From: Saccharina japonica
Taxonomy: Eukaryota > Sar > Phaeophyceae > Laminariales > Laminariaceae
Reading direction: 5' to 3'
Assembly: GCA_008828725.1 (NCBI GenBank)
Contig: MEHQ01000605.1
Coordinates: 1,307,067 to 1,371,066, forward strand
DNA length: 64,000 nucleotides
Positions 13,601 through 24,516 of the stretch are shown here, piece by piece; position 1 is the first letter of the stretch; every line of letters starts with the position of its first letter. The translations under genes and the position numbers were made by a program. The notes beneath the pieces are model-generated. The model did no database searches. It saw nothing but the letters and a program-made list of their open reading frames with translations, and had not been told where the DNA came from.

Positions 13601-15470
13601 TGTTGAAATGAAACGACATGGATAGCGCTCGCATATTTTGAATTATCCATTCTCCACCCGAGGATAATGTGCAGGTCTAATTCCAAACACACCATTAACA
13701 TGTACTTGTCAATCATGCCTGAATACTTTACAAACATACACCAGTAACACACTCGTTACGACCTGTGACATGTACTTGTTCCTTCCAATCATATATTAAA
13801 ATAGAACCAAGTAAGAAGTGATGAATTCATTAAAGTATTTCCCTCTCTATATAAAAAGCATATCACTGCAAACTATACCTACATATTCATATTCGTACGG
13901 CCTTATCACCCCTGTTCAATTCGCAAATAAATCAGCTTCGTTTTCGTTCACGGCAATCAGCCACCGTACGTGGACTGCGTGTTTTGCATTTTATATTTTT
14001 GTGACTGATTCTATCCAAGATTTAAACATTTAGCCCCCTCCGAGCGAGGCTAGAACTAACTTTACACCGTTGAAGTAATCGGTTAGGCTTCGTACGGAGG
14101 TTCAAAAGTTAAACAGTAGTATCCTTTATTTCCTAACAATGCCTTGCTCAGCACTACTCGCCCCTCGTACGGGGGGATCTTAAGATCGGCCGGATATACG
14201 GGGCGACGGGTGAAAGGCAAGAGGTTGTCCAGTACCTTTGTCCCGCCTCTCGGAATTTGGTGGAATATCGCTTTATCGGGTGTTTTGTGTGTTGAGATAT
14301 GTGGTGTTTGGGTGCCTTGCGGCTCGTGTGCGTGGTTGCTGTTTAGCTAAATTAAAAAGTAATGTTTTATAATAAATATGTATATGCAGGGGTATCAAAC
14401 ATTGTGCCTGTTCTTGGAAAAATCCTCGTGACCGCAATTTCTTTATAGAATAATATGTGAACATTCGTTTTTATAATTGTGTGTGAAATTAGTATATCCA
14501 TATTATATTATACTTGTACTCATGTTTTGTGTGAGTTCAAACGAAAAAGCATGGACCTCACACAAAGAGGACGATAAGAAGCGACATAATATGGTGTGTG
14601 GTTGATTTAAATAGCCCATTATTGTCTGGTGCAAAATGTAAAAAATGCATTTCCTCCTCAACCATGAATATTTATGTTCGCAAGCGTTATCGATGGCGTA
14701 GATGATTAGGTGGGATGGCGCGCCCCCGCTTTTTGTCACCAGTCACAAATCATCCTGGCCAGGCTGCCCAACAGACCCCAGCCTTCCCAACAGCGAGGCC
14801 ACTAAGTGTGAGTGGCTCGAACGCGCAGCCAGAGACCACCTGCATTGTGTCCAGAGTGGTTGCTAGAATATCGGTAAGTATTATCTGTACTGCGGTAAAG
14901 TAGAAGTACCTCGTAGTAGATTGTTTGTGTTTCAGCACTACAGTAGCTGGAGTAGTAACACAGCAGGAGTAAAACTGTTACCTGTTGTAAGTAGTAGATG
15001 GGTGCGGTACTGGTGAGGTAGCCACGGCGGTGCTGTAAAAAACGAGTCCTACATAGTAGTAGTACACGTCGCAGTTGAAATTCCATGTAGTCCAGATAGA
15101 GTCTAGGACGAATACATTCCCAGTAAGCTGCCCGTTTCAAGGGGCACCTTCGGGCTAAACATTTGAGAGCAATATACTACCGACCAAACGGTTTTGCTTT
15201 TTTTGCGCGCAACGTCATTTCTGGTAGGTTTTCGACCGTTCATGAATCCCTACTTAAAACGACACATACATGTCCAGAACCAGTGCAGGCAATTTAAGAT
15301 GGTTTAGTTCACGGGCAAACGTTTTGTGTCAGGCGACGGATCGATCGGACGCATGCTTCATCAGGTGTGCCTCTTTCACGAACACGGCTCGGCGGACTGT
15401 TACTACCTGCCACTATAAGACAAGTTTGAGGAATAGACGTTTCTCGAGTTACTGAAACTGTTGTAACTCA
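10650..15470. other. No gene seen
   Basis: Short frames only. The stretch 13,206-13,280 (GAGAACTTGTCCCACG, then GGGGACAAAG and CTTGGAATTAG) is related to 16,414-16,500 and to the element end at 4,850. Otherwise nothing was recognised. Confidence 0.5.
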
Positions 15471-15479
15471 CACGTTGGA

Positions 15480-15840
15480 CGAAACCGCCGAGGACTATTA
15501 ATAGCAGGCGGACCTACCCGGGCCTCTACTCCGACGACCAGTAGCGTCTAACGCGGTCACAGCGGAGTGTAGATACCAAGCAGGGGCTCAGGAGCTACTT
15601 CTCTCCTGATGCAAACACAGCAATGAATTCCTGCCTTCCACTGCAGACCCTCGTAGTGCTCCATGAAGTGCTCCATGATCTCCCATAGACCATGACGAAC
15701 AAGCTATATATTAGCCGGGAGTGTGTCTCATCGTTATAATTGGAGTCACGCCGTCTTCGGTAAGCAGTATTTATAAAATGATATATATGGTGTTATTGTA
15801 CCATAAATAGTATCGCTGCTATAAAAACAAGTTATTTTAT
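15480..15840. repeat. Dispersed repeat family A, copy 1
   Basis: Shares a series of blocks with 16,505-16,860 and 52,290-52,610: GATGCAAACACAGCAATG, the CTATATATTAG/CTATACGTTAGTCG block, and TGGTGTTATTGTACCATAAA followed by TAGTAT. It has no coding capacity and probably is part of a transposon. Confidence 0.65.
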
Positions 15841-16413
15841 GCTTCTAAACACTGAATTAAGTACTCTTTATATAGTGGTTTTGACAGAAGGCCCCCCTTA
15901 AGGGACCCCTTCAGACAAAAATATATGAGCAAATGAAAAACAAATCCGTTCTTTTTTTTTTCAGTTGCAACACTCTTTCTGGTATAATTTCCACAATTTC
16001 GTGACTCCCTACGGAAAACCGCAATTTCTCCCGTTCTAATACTCAGACTTTCGACCAATGAATACACTACCGGCCCTCTCACATGAAAGTGCCCCACAAG
16101 AAACGGTGCTTCAACATTATGGGGAAATAAGAAAGTCGACACAGCTATTATACTGCAGTTAGTGTGGGAAACACCTCTTTCTCAAAAAAGAAAGTCAGCC
16201 TAAGCCCGATATTTGGTTTCTTATGAGCAGGCCGGTACTACTGTAGTTTCAGAGAGCCTAGATTATGGTCAATATTTGTGTCTCAAGAGGCATATCGACC
16301 AGACGCCTTGTTCGTCACGAAACGTGCCTCTTACTCGAAAACGAATCGCCATACTCCTGGTACCCAAGACGAATTTGAAAAAAAAACAGTTTCTCCGGCT
16401 GCTGGTACTGGTT

Positions 16414-16935
16414 TAACCCTTTAAGAACTGGTCCACCGTTATTGGGGACAAATTAATGGAATTTGTGTGGGATAAGATTTTCAGTTCTCAATGGGATAAT
16501 TCAGATTTTCGACGAGGACGCCGAGCGCTAGTAGGTGAAAGTACCTGAGCCTCTAGTTTGACCGTCCGTAGCGTCCTACGTGGCCACAGCAGAGTGCAGA
16601 TACCTAACAGGAGCTCCGAAATGGTCAAAATCTTGCTCCGGAGCACTTTCGTTTCGTGATGCAAACACAGCAATGCTTGCACTCCCTTGCAGATCCAGGA
16701 GCCCCAATACCTCCTAGAGACTAAAACGAAAAAGCTATACGTTAGTCGGTCGAAGGTCTGAGCATTAGAACTGGAGCTATGCCGTTTTCCGTAAGGCGTA
16801 TACTGATATGGTGTTATTATACCATAAATAGTATTATTGCTGCTGTAAAAAAAAAGAAAAATACATACAACGTATTTCAACACTCAAGTACCCGTTATCA
16901 AAAAAACGGAAGAGGCCCCTTAACTCTTTAGGCAC
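16414..16935. mobile_element. Dispersed repeat family A, copy 2, between TTAA-flanked ends
   Basis: The region opens with TTAACCCTTTAAGAACTGG and a second, similar end TTAACTCTTTAGGCACTGC follows at 16,919. TTAA plus CCCTTT is the signature of piggyBac-type ends. Between them lies the second family A copy (16,505-16,860). Both ends point the same way, so this is not one simple element but probably nested or tandem fragments. Confidence 0.45.
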
Positions 16936-16939
16936 TGCA

Positions 16940-18190
16940 GTCCCGATGTGGGGACAAAACACTTGGAATAAGACTGAAATATTGGTTTCTGTACAGTGCA
17001 GTACTAAAAGATGACTAAAATGCCCTGCAAATAGTTTTTTATTTTGATTGCCTCAAGCAAGGTAGACAAGTTAAGTGCGAAAACGATGTTGAGGCAACAT
17101 TCACCACCATCAGCCGTATAACTGCACGTACGTACTGTGGGCTGTTAGACCTGCACGTACTCTTGCACCATCATGTTTGCACCATCTTTACCCTTGCTCC
17201 CGCCCGGACCTGATCGCACCCGGACCTGATCCCATTTGGCACCCTGCTCACACCCACGAGGTGCAGAAATATAATCACCCCTCCGCAAGAGCCGCCGGAG
17301 GCCCACCTGGCACCTCGATCCCATTTGGTACCCATGTAGGCCATACATATCTACAACAACTCCTCCTATACATATAACCGTATTGAATGTACGTGCAGAT
17401 TCGTTAGACTCGCACGTATGTGCATTTTTTTTTTTTTTTTTATCCTCCGGCGGATGGGTCAAAATAAAGCTTACGCCCTCATGTGCAAGTTCTCCGGAGC
17501 CGAACATTCTCTCATCCAATGGAGGAGCAGTCTTCACTAGGTTTCCTCGTCTGCAAAGGAGGACACCGGGGTATACCTTGAGAGCGTACCCTGGTTGATC
17601 TTAAAAACGAAACTTGAGCTACAATTCTCATGGTCAGTCGTGGGCCAACGTATACACGACGTCCACAACATCCCGGAGTTTCTAACGCGTCACCATGTAT
17701 GTGATGTACTCGGGTTGGGAAACGCGCAAGCCCAAAGATTTGGGATATGACCCTCCATTTTATTTTTTTGGAGGGTCATAGCCCGTGGGCCCAACGTACT
17801 ACCGTGTATTTTATTATTTATATTGCTGTAGGATCAATGATAGCACATACTTTGACGGAAACAGAAAATACTAGGAACAAACAACTGAAACAAACCGACG
17901 ACTACATAGCGATAAAACAAAATCCGGATTAAAGCGAAACACGAAGTTGGGGTAAAAACGGCAACACAATAATAAAGTTAATTGGTAAAGACACCAACAA
18001 CATGGACACTATGTACACCCACAGTAACAACGACAATTTAAAGCGTCAATTGTAATGTCAATCGTGTGTGGTTTGTTCTGCGTAAAATTCGCAAGGAAAA
18101 TATATATGTCTTCTGATCTCACTCGACATTTTGCATCGCACGAACAGGACCAACGATTACTCTGTACCTGAATATAGGAGCCTTTTTTAT
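16940..18190. other. No gene seen
   Basis: Contains a run of 17 T (17,425-17,441). Short open frames only; a 130-codon minus-strand frame (17,145-17,537) has no recognisable pattern and overlaps the repeat shared with 7.3 kb. Confidence 0.5.
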
Positions 18191-18196
18191 TATTGT

Positions 18197-18344
18197 GTTA
18201 TTATCGCAATCGAATGAGTAACATTCGCGTTGCTAGTCTCCGGTCTTACTAAAAAATAAGGTGTTGAAAAAGGGCCATTATTATCGAGCAAGTTTTGTCC
18301 AAGTGTTAGTATCGAAATTTAATGAGTATCATTGGCGTTGCTAC
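18197..18344. repeat. Degenerate direct repeat before the foldback element
   Basis: TTATTATCGCAATCGAATGA...CGCGTTGCTAG (18,197-18,236) recurs as TTAGTATCGAAATTTAATGA...GGCGTTGCTAC (18,306-18,344), about 110 nt apart. Confidence 0.5.
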
Positions 18345-19131
18345 AGTAGTAACCATCTGAGAACGGTACTTTTTTTTGTGGGTTCTGCCGATGGCTGTAC
18401 TGAAAGAACCAAGGCGACAATTCACACGCCGGTTGTGTCCAACAATGCCCTGAGTGAAAATGAAAATTCGCGTTCGCGTCGATCTTTATATTTTTCAGTT
18501 TTGCTTTAGTTATAGCCTTGAAAGGCTATTTTGGGAAGGATTTCAAATGGTCAATTTTCAATATATTTATTTTCGGCTGGCTCAGGAAACCACATTCTAG
18601 ACCCGATATTGAAAATGTGTTCCCGGAGGATTGTGGTGACAAGCTATACGATCATCATACAAGTTGTATTGTAGTAAAATATCCATTTTTGATGGCGCTG
18701 AAAAATTTTCCGTTTTCGTTTTTTTTCCTTACTGACAGTAAGGAATTAACCCCAGAACGGAATTTTTTTCAGCGCCATCAAAAATGGATATTTTACTACA
18801 ATACAACTTGTATGAGGATCGTATAGCTAATCACCACAATCCTCCGGGAACACATTTTCAATATCGGGTCTAGAATATGGTTTCCTGAGCCAGCCGAAAT
18901 TAAATATATTGAAAATTGGCCATTTGCAATCCTTACCGAAAATAGCCTTTCAAGGCTATAACTAAAGCAAAACTGAAAAATATAAAGATCGACGCGAACG
19001 CGAATTTTCATTTTCACTCAGGGCATTGTTAGACACAACCGGCGTGTGAATTGTCGCCTTGGTTCTTTCAGTACAGCCATCGGCAGAACCCCCCAAAAAA
19101 AAGTACCGTTCTCAGATGGTTACTACTGTAG
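18341..19131. mobile_element. Foldback element 1, two nearly perfect 390 nt arms
   Basis: The left arm begins CTACAGTAGTAACCATCTGA and the right arm ends with its reverse complement. The arms meet near 18,735 and differ only by a few bases and small indels over about 390 nt. No coding capacity. I found no clear target-site duplication. Related in sequence to element 2 at 28.3 kb. Confidence 0.85.
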
Positions 19132-19217
19132 TCTTCAGTCCTGAACAAAAATGCAAGTCTTTGTCCGGCTTTTTTCCCGCGGGCTCAGGGGTAGTTCTTA
19201 TTTGTCTTCAATGTTGC

Positions 19218-19560
19218 ACAGATGCTCCGAGTACCTTGGAGTAAAGTAAGGAATATTGGAGATAACATACTTCAGGTACTTCGTGTATTCGAAGTATTTC
19301 GGGGTTTGATACTCCGGGTTACTGCTCGTACTCGGAGTATTTCGGGTATGAGCACTCTTCTCGACGATCTCGATACTTTTCGTACTCGGAGTATTTCGGG
19401 GTCCGATACTGCGGGTACTCCTTGTACTCCTGGTCTCCTTGTACTCCGGGTATTCGGGGCTTCCGTACTGCTCATACTATAAGTCCGAGTATTCAGGCCG
19501 CTAGTACTCTAGTACTCTTAAGTACTCGGCGTACGAAATGTACTCGATACTCGGAGTATA
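19218..19560. repeat. GTACTCGGAGTATTTCGGG repeat field
   Basis: Dozens of degenerate units built from ACTCGGAGTATTTCGGG and GTACTC. ACTC..GAGT makes the units partly self-complementary. No coding content is supported. Confidence 0.75.
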
Positions 19561-19907
19561 CTGCACAATCGGACTCCATAGGACGGTGCTTTAGTTTTTG
19601 AGATCGAAATCGAACCGCATAGGATACGGCCTGAGAATCTTACGACTTGGGTAACCTAACCCCTAATCGAAAAATGGCATGGTCTCCAAATTAAAGATGT
19701 TATCCACGCAGTAAGCAAGCAGCAACAGCAGCAGCAGCATGATCGACGTGTGTGATGGAAACACAGCGACGTTGCTTCGCGCCCGACGCGCAGCCGGCGA
19801 CCGGTGCGTCTCGCCGTCGCCAAACTACAGCTTCTGGCGCGGCCTCGGGCTCAGAGAAAAAAGGAAGCGCACTCAGCGCGCGCTTCTCCGTACTCGTAGA
19901 CTTCATA

Positions 19908-20243
19908 GCAGCAGCAGCAGCGGCAGTACAGTCAGTCGACGCGCCGATGCTTCGTTGTGTCAAAATACAAAATACCAAGACAGGTCGACTTGTTGTACGT
20001 GCAGATATATGAGCAAACGGGGAGACCAACTGCTGTTATTGTGGTTTGGCGCCGCGAAGAGACGAGCCAGGTGCGCTGTACTGGGCGTAGAACCCAAGCG
20101 TCCGAAGCTACGCTGGCTGCCTTTGGTCTGGCGGCGACGTGCCGAGTGCGCTCGAGTCGACCTGTCTTGGTATTAGTTTGTATTTGACACAACGAAGCAT
20201 CCAACCGTTGACCTACTGCTGTTGTGCTGCTGCTGCTGCTGTG
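19908..20243. repeat. Inverted repeat bordered by CAG and CTG runs
   Basis: The left arm 19,908-19,990 (CAGCAGCAGCAGCGGCAGTA, then CGATGCTTCGTTGTGTCAAA, to AAGACAGGTCGAC) pairs with the right arm 20,155-20,243 (GTCGACCTGTCTTGGTATTA to GCTGCTGCTGCTGCTGTGCC). Loop of about 165 nt. A further CAG run is at 19,721-19,739. Confidence 0.7.
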
Positions 20244-20249
20244 CCGATT

Positions 20250-22155
20250 CAGAGTCACGGTTGCTGTTGCGAGCTGACTAGGCGGTCTCGTGAGGCGTGA
20301 CATGTACTCATACACGACGTGGCGAGGCGTGGCATGTAGTCATACCCGCGACCTTCGCAGTTTGCAAATCATCACAAGCCCCCTTCCCCCTGTTCAAACA
20401 ATACTCATCATATATGTGGAACTCCCAAAGGTCACTCAGTGCTCGGCGTGTTTGCGTGCTGATCTGCTCGGTGCGGGCTGCTGTCCTCGGCGTGTCGCAC
20501 ACACCCCACCTCTGTTGCTGATACTCCGCCGAGGCGCATGGTGGGTGCTACGCTGTCGAGGCGTGCAAAAACTAGGGCGACGCCGCTGCTGTACGTCCAG
20601 AACGGTCTTTGAGGATCGAGCCGACAAGGTGGTACCCGTGGTGTGATTTTCTGAAGTCACTTTTCTGTCATGCTTTTTGACTTGAAAATCTGGCATCACT
20701 TTTAGGATTTTGGTTTTTGAGTCTCCGGTCTTTCAGACCGGAAAATACGAGTCGTACGTGTGTTGAATAAAAACCAATACTCAAGCGTTGGAAGAACATC
20801 CACAAACTTGACAAAAACCCAACACGTTACCCAGAGTTGACAACAACACGACGTCTCAAACATAAGAGAGGTGAATTCTGGTAGTAAGAGGTACCATATC
20901 TGTTTTTCCCGGTGCCCTCGTATACGTATGCTAATAATGTTGCGGTTTCACCACAACTTCCCACAACGTACCCAAATGGCCACCTTTGAACTGCTACATT
21001 GTATACAGCACTTTAACTTAGATGATGCGTGGCGTGTATACCAGCACAGCTGGTGTGTACGTAGTCAGGTCCACTTGTCGATGACCGAACAAGATACAAC
21101 CTGACTTTTGAGGTAAACGCGCTCAAGTCGCTGTGAGGCAAACTTGCATGAACGCTTCAATAGATGGAACCAGATAGTCCGGGCCAATGCAGATCAATGT
21201 ATATGCTCAAAAGCGAAGCTGATGATGATGATCAAGAGAAGAGTGAGAGAGAGTGCGCGTGCAAACACTCCTGTTTCCTTGACGATCTTGAGGATCGCAA
21301 ACAGCAACATGCACTGCGATCTTGCATCTCAAAATATCAACATATACGTGCTACGACACCCATACGTAAGACAACGCAACAATAATCGTGACCGATCTTG
21401 CTCAGTCTACATACGGCAATATGTAATGTACCACAGAAAAACAAACCACGCACAATATCTTATCCATTATCCCGCATGTGTTTATTTGGTGAACTGTTGT
21501 CTCACACTTAGATAATAAACAACTAAACCACTTAAGATGTAGTATATACCAGGTACGACAACGCATAACTTTGCTTGTCCTACATACCTTCACTGGCTTG
21601 GAAATGAACTCGGATTGGCCACTACTGGATCTTCCGAGGATTCAACTCTTGAACATAAGCTACGCATACTGCCAGAGAAATACTTTGTGTTATCCAGTGA
21701 AGACAAATGATGACTACCAACAAGAATCATTCCACACATTTCGCATTTTCGGCATCAAATCTGAGAATATGCAGCGGAATAAAATTTTCGAGCAAGAGCT
21801 ATAATAGCGGTACAAGAAGAAGTTTAGAATATTCTCCGCAGCTCTTTGTTGGGGTGCCATTTCTTAATTGCTACTTGGTACATATGATGAAATGTGTTTG
21901 ACTGCAATCGTAGGGACCTGTACCTACGTTCTCTCTACACTAGTTATATCAAGTATACACAGTACTATACGACACATGACCACAACTAACAGGGCACTGC
22001 TGCCGTCCATATGAGATCACACCTCAAAGCCTATCTATACCAACAACCGCATTCACCTCGGAAGAGTGTGGACAAACCATGAAAAGAAGAGCTAAATGTT
22101 CAACCTTGTACGGACGGTCTCTCTACAGAGAAGGAACTGGTCCACGCCCACTGAC
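20250..22155. other. No gene seen
   Basis: Only short frames, none with a recognisable pattern. A degenerate pair AGGCGTGRCATGTA is near 20,293 and 20,325. Confidence 0.45.
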
Positions 22156-22159
22156 GCGG

Positions 22160-22397
22160 GCTACGATAAACGTGGCATTTTTTTACCGAACTGTTTTCTG
22201 AATGATCGAGTTACCTTCGTAGCCCATATTTGTCGGGCGTTTAATATTTCATGACCAAAATGCTCAATTGCATACTCAGACCATGCGATTGCTCACAGGG
22301 TGGGACAGTATTCTCCTACGAAATCAGTTTCTGGGTGAAGCATAGACCTCATCAAGTGACAACCCTCAGAAACAATATGGGTCACCTCTACCGTTGC
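22160..22397 (+). mobile_element. MITE family B copy (plus orientation)
   Basis: About 240 nt with ends GCTACGATAAACGTGGC and GGTCACCTCTACCGTTGC. Interior blocks include TTTTCTGAATGATCGAG, AAATCAGTTTCTGGGTGA and CTCATCAAGTGACAACCCTC. No coding capacity. Confidence 0.65.
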
Positions 22398-22719
22398 ATG
22401 CGTTCATTGCATGCACTGAACGTTGAGCATGAAGCCTATACGCGTCGATAGCTCTAGGCGTGGGGTGCGTCGATCGTGATATCGATCAATTTAGAACGGG
22501 GACACAATATGGAGGGATTTTCTCACTTGGTTAAATTTGATTGAAAGGCCAAGGCACATGTTACCCTTTCATATTTTGTTGGTTAAACGTGTTTTCGGAA
22601 TTAGTAAAGGGAAAATAAGGGGGACTGTATTACAGGTAGAGGTTTGTGAAGTATCCAGGTACCATTGATTATATATAGGGGGACTGAAATAGGAACTAGC
22701 ACTGTAAGAAAATGGGACA

Positions 22720-23110
22720 TGGTTGGCGTTAGGGTTAGTCTTTCGCGCGAACGCGCCCAGAATAGGAATGTATCCTGAGCCCGATTTGTGGGTTATTTTG
22801 AGATGCCCGTACTGTGCCAGTTACTACTGCAGATAGGCTGAGAGATAAAACCGAAACAATCATGACAAATTATGATGGTATATTGTCATTGGTAAGCAAA
22901 GCAAGGACGCCCGCGGCATTTCGTTTTTGTCTCACTGATTTCACAGGGGTCAGCGTTTTTCTCTGGCTCCTTCCATAAAGAAAATGGGCGATGTTAAGAA
23001 GTGTGCCTTCCCACCCGCTCAGAATAATAGTCAGCCTGAGCCCGATGTTGTATTTCTTTCAAGAAGGTCGGCACAGTACAAAGCTTTCGAATCTAAGGTC
23101 AAACAATCTC
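22720..23110. repeat. Repeat with AGTCAGCCTGAGCCCGAT
   Basis: TATCCTGAGCCCGATTTGTG (22,771) and AGTCAGCCTGAGCCCGATGT (23,030) also occur at 16,193 (AGTCAGCCTAAGCCCGATAT). A dispersed repeat with three visible copies; no coding content. Confidence 0.45.
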
Positions 23111-24230
23111 CACAAACGAGTATACACAGGTGTGGAGTCACTTAATACATTGCGACCCGGTGAATATACATTTTGTTTCTACATTTTGTCGGTTGATGCA
23201 TCGGGTACTTTATCGTAGGCGATCCTTTGGGTGATTCGTGAAAACATATTGCGAGACGAGCCTGGTATGTTTGGGCGATAGCCCTATTACCGTACCTATG
23301 TATCACTTGTCGGATACACAATATCACACCTGTGATATTGTAGAGCACTTCGTTGAAGAGCCTCCAGCAAAGTTAACCTACCGGTAGTCATTTGGGTAAT
23401 ATTGTTTAAGAAAGACATTACAGTTCAATCAAAACTGACCCTTGAAGGCCCGTTCCAATGCACAATTTATTTGCAGTCTGTCTTTGTTGTGAAATCGTTG
23501 TAGTGGGCAACCCCTGCTCGGAGCGTAGAGGGGGGGAAGGTGAGACAGCCCCTCGGGTTTGATTAAAGCTGCACCCCCCCCGCCCGTATCGGTACATTCG
23601 TTTCAACTCTGATCGAACTGGTGATGATGTCGAACCATAGGCGCCGGCCGACTTACCTTGAAAATCGGGAATTCAGCAACTCCCATGACTTCACCGGAAT
23701 TGAATCCAGTCCATTCCTACCAGTCTGCACCACACAATTAAACTTCTGTCGTTTTCGCTTTCCTGCGTCGGAATCAGGCTCCTCGTTGACGATGCAGACA
23801 TGGTGCCAGGTTGAAAACGATAAACATCGACCTCTGAGCCACTGATATACTAAGTAGATGATTAGTTAATTTCTCCACGTACGTGGACAATACGAAGTTG
23901 TTTGTACCTCGACGAATACTAAGGTTTGAGTAGAATTTGACTTCTTCTCTTTTTATCAGATTGAGTTTGATCCTGTTTGGCCGAACACTTTGTCACTAAC
24001 GAGGAATCGTTTGATATAGGGGTGAGAAAATAGAGTTTATGCTGGAAGAAGTTGGTCAATAGGATTAGATACACACCAACCTGGGCCTCCGCTGACAACA
24101 TAGAACGTCACGTTTCAGGAGTTGTTGCGATACCTACTGTAGACGCCGTTGCTGTAGCCGTTCGGCTTGGAACTAGCCACCGCGGCCACATAAGCAATAC
24201 TAGTAATATGACAAGACAGATGCCCACGAA
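23110..24230. other. No gene seen upstream of the LRR gene
   Basis: Short frames only. The promoter of the LRR gene should lie in the right part of this stretch or just after it, but no motif could be supported. Confidence 0.45.
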
Positions 24231-24236
24231 AAACGA

Positions 24237-24320
24237 TAACGGAAAGGGGAATCGATCCCGAGCCCTAACTACTGTTTTTTGCTAGATGGTATATACTCTA
24301 CCGACTTGCTATGTAAACTC
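24237..24320 (-). repeat. tRNA-like (possible SINE head), minus strand
   Basis: In the minus direction an A-box-like TAGCAAGTCGGTAGAGTA is followed about 45 nt later by a B-box-like GGATCGATTCC, correct order and spacing for a tRNA or tRNA-derived SINE. The acceptor and T stems do not pair well, so a working tRNA is unlikely. It sits 140-220 nt before the LRR gene start codon. Confidence 0.3.
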
Positions 24321-24461
24321 ACGGGTATTCACACCTTAGAGAGCAAAAACAGCTCCAGAAACTAGCCTCTTCACTTGCCACCTATCCTATTGGTCGCTCA
24401 GCGCTTGCGTTTTGTCCTGAACATTTTCCAGGAACCTGTCGAGAAGGAAATAGCCCACACC

Positions 24462-24516
24462 ATGCGGTTCACCAGGCTGCTAGGACCACTTCTTTCTGTC
24501 GTCAGCACTGCCCACG
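24462..24516 (+). CDS. Exon 1: signal peptide
   Basis: The exon encodes MRFTRLLGPLLSVVSTAHG. It has basic residues at the front, a hydrophobic core LLGPLLSVV, and S-T-A as a good cleavage site. It is 55 nt long and ends with a GTGAGT donor in phase 1, so the final Gly is completed by exon 2. An upstream AG at 24430-24431 after a short pyrimidine tract (TTTTCCAG) could be the 3' end of an intron in the 5' untranslated region. No TATA box or other promoter motif was recognised upstream. Confidence 0.72.
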
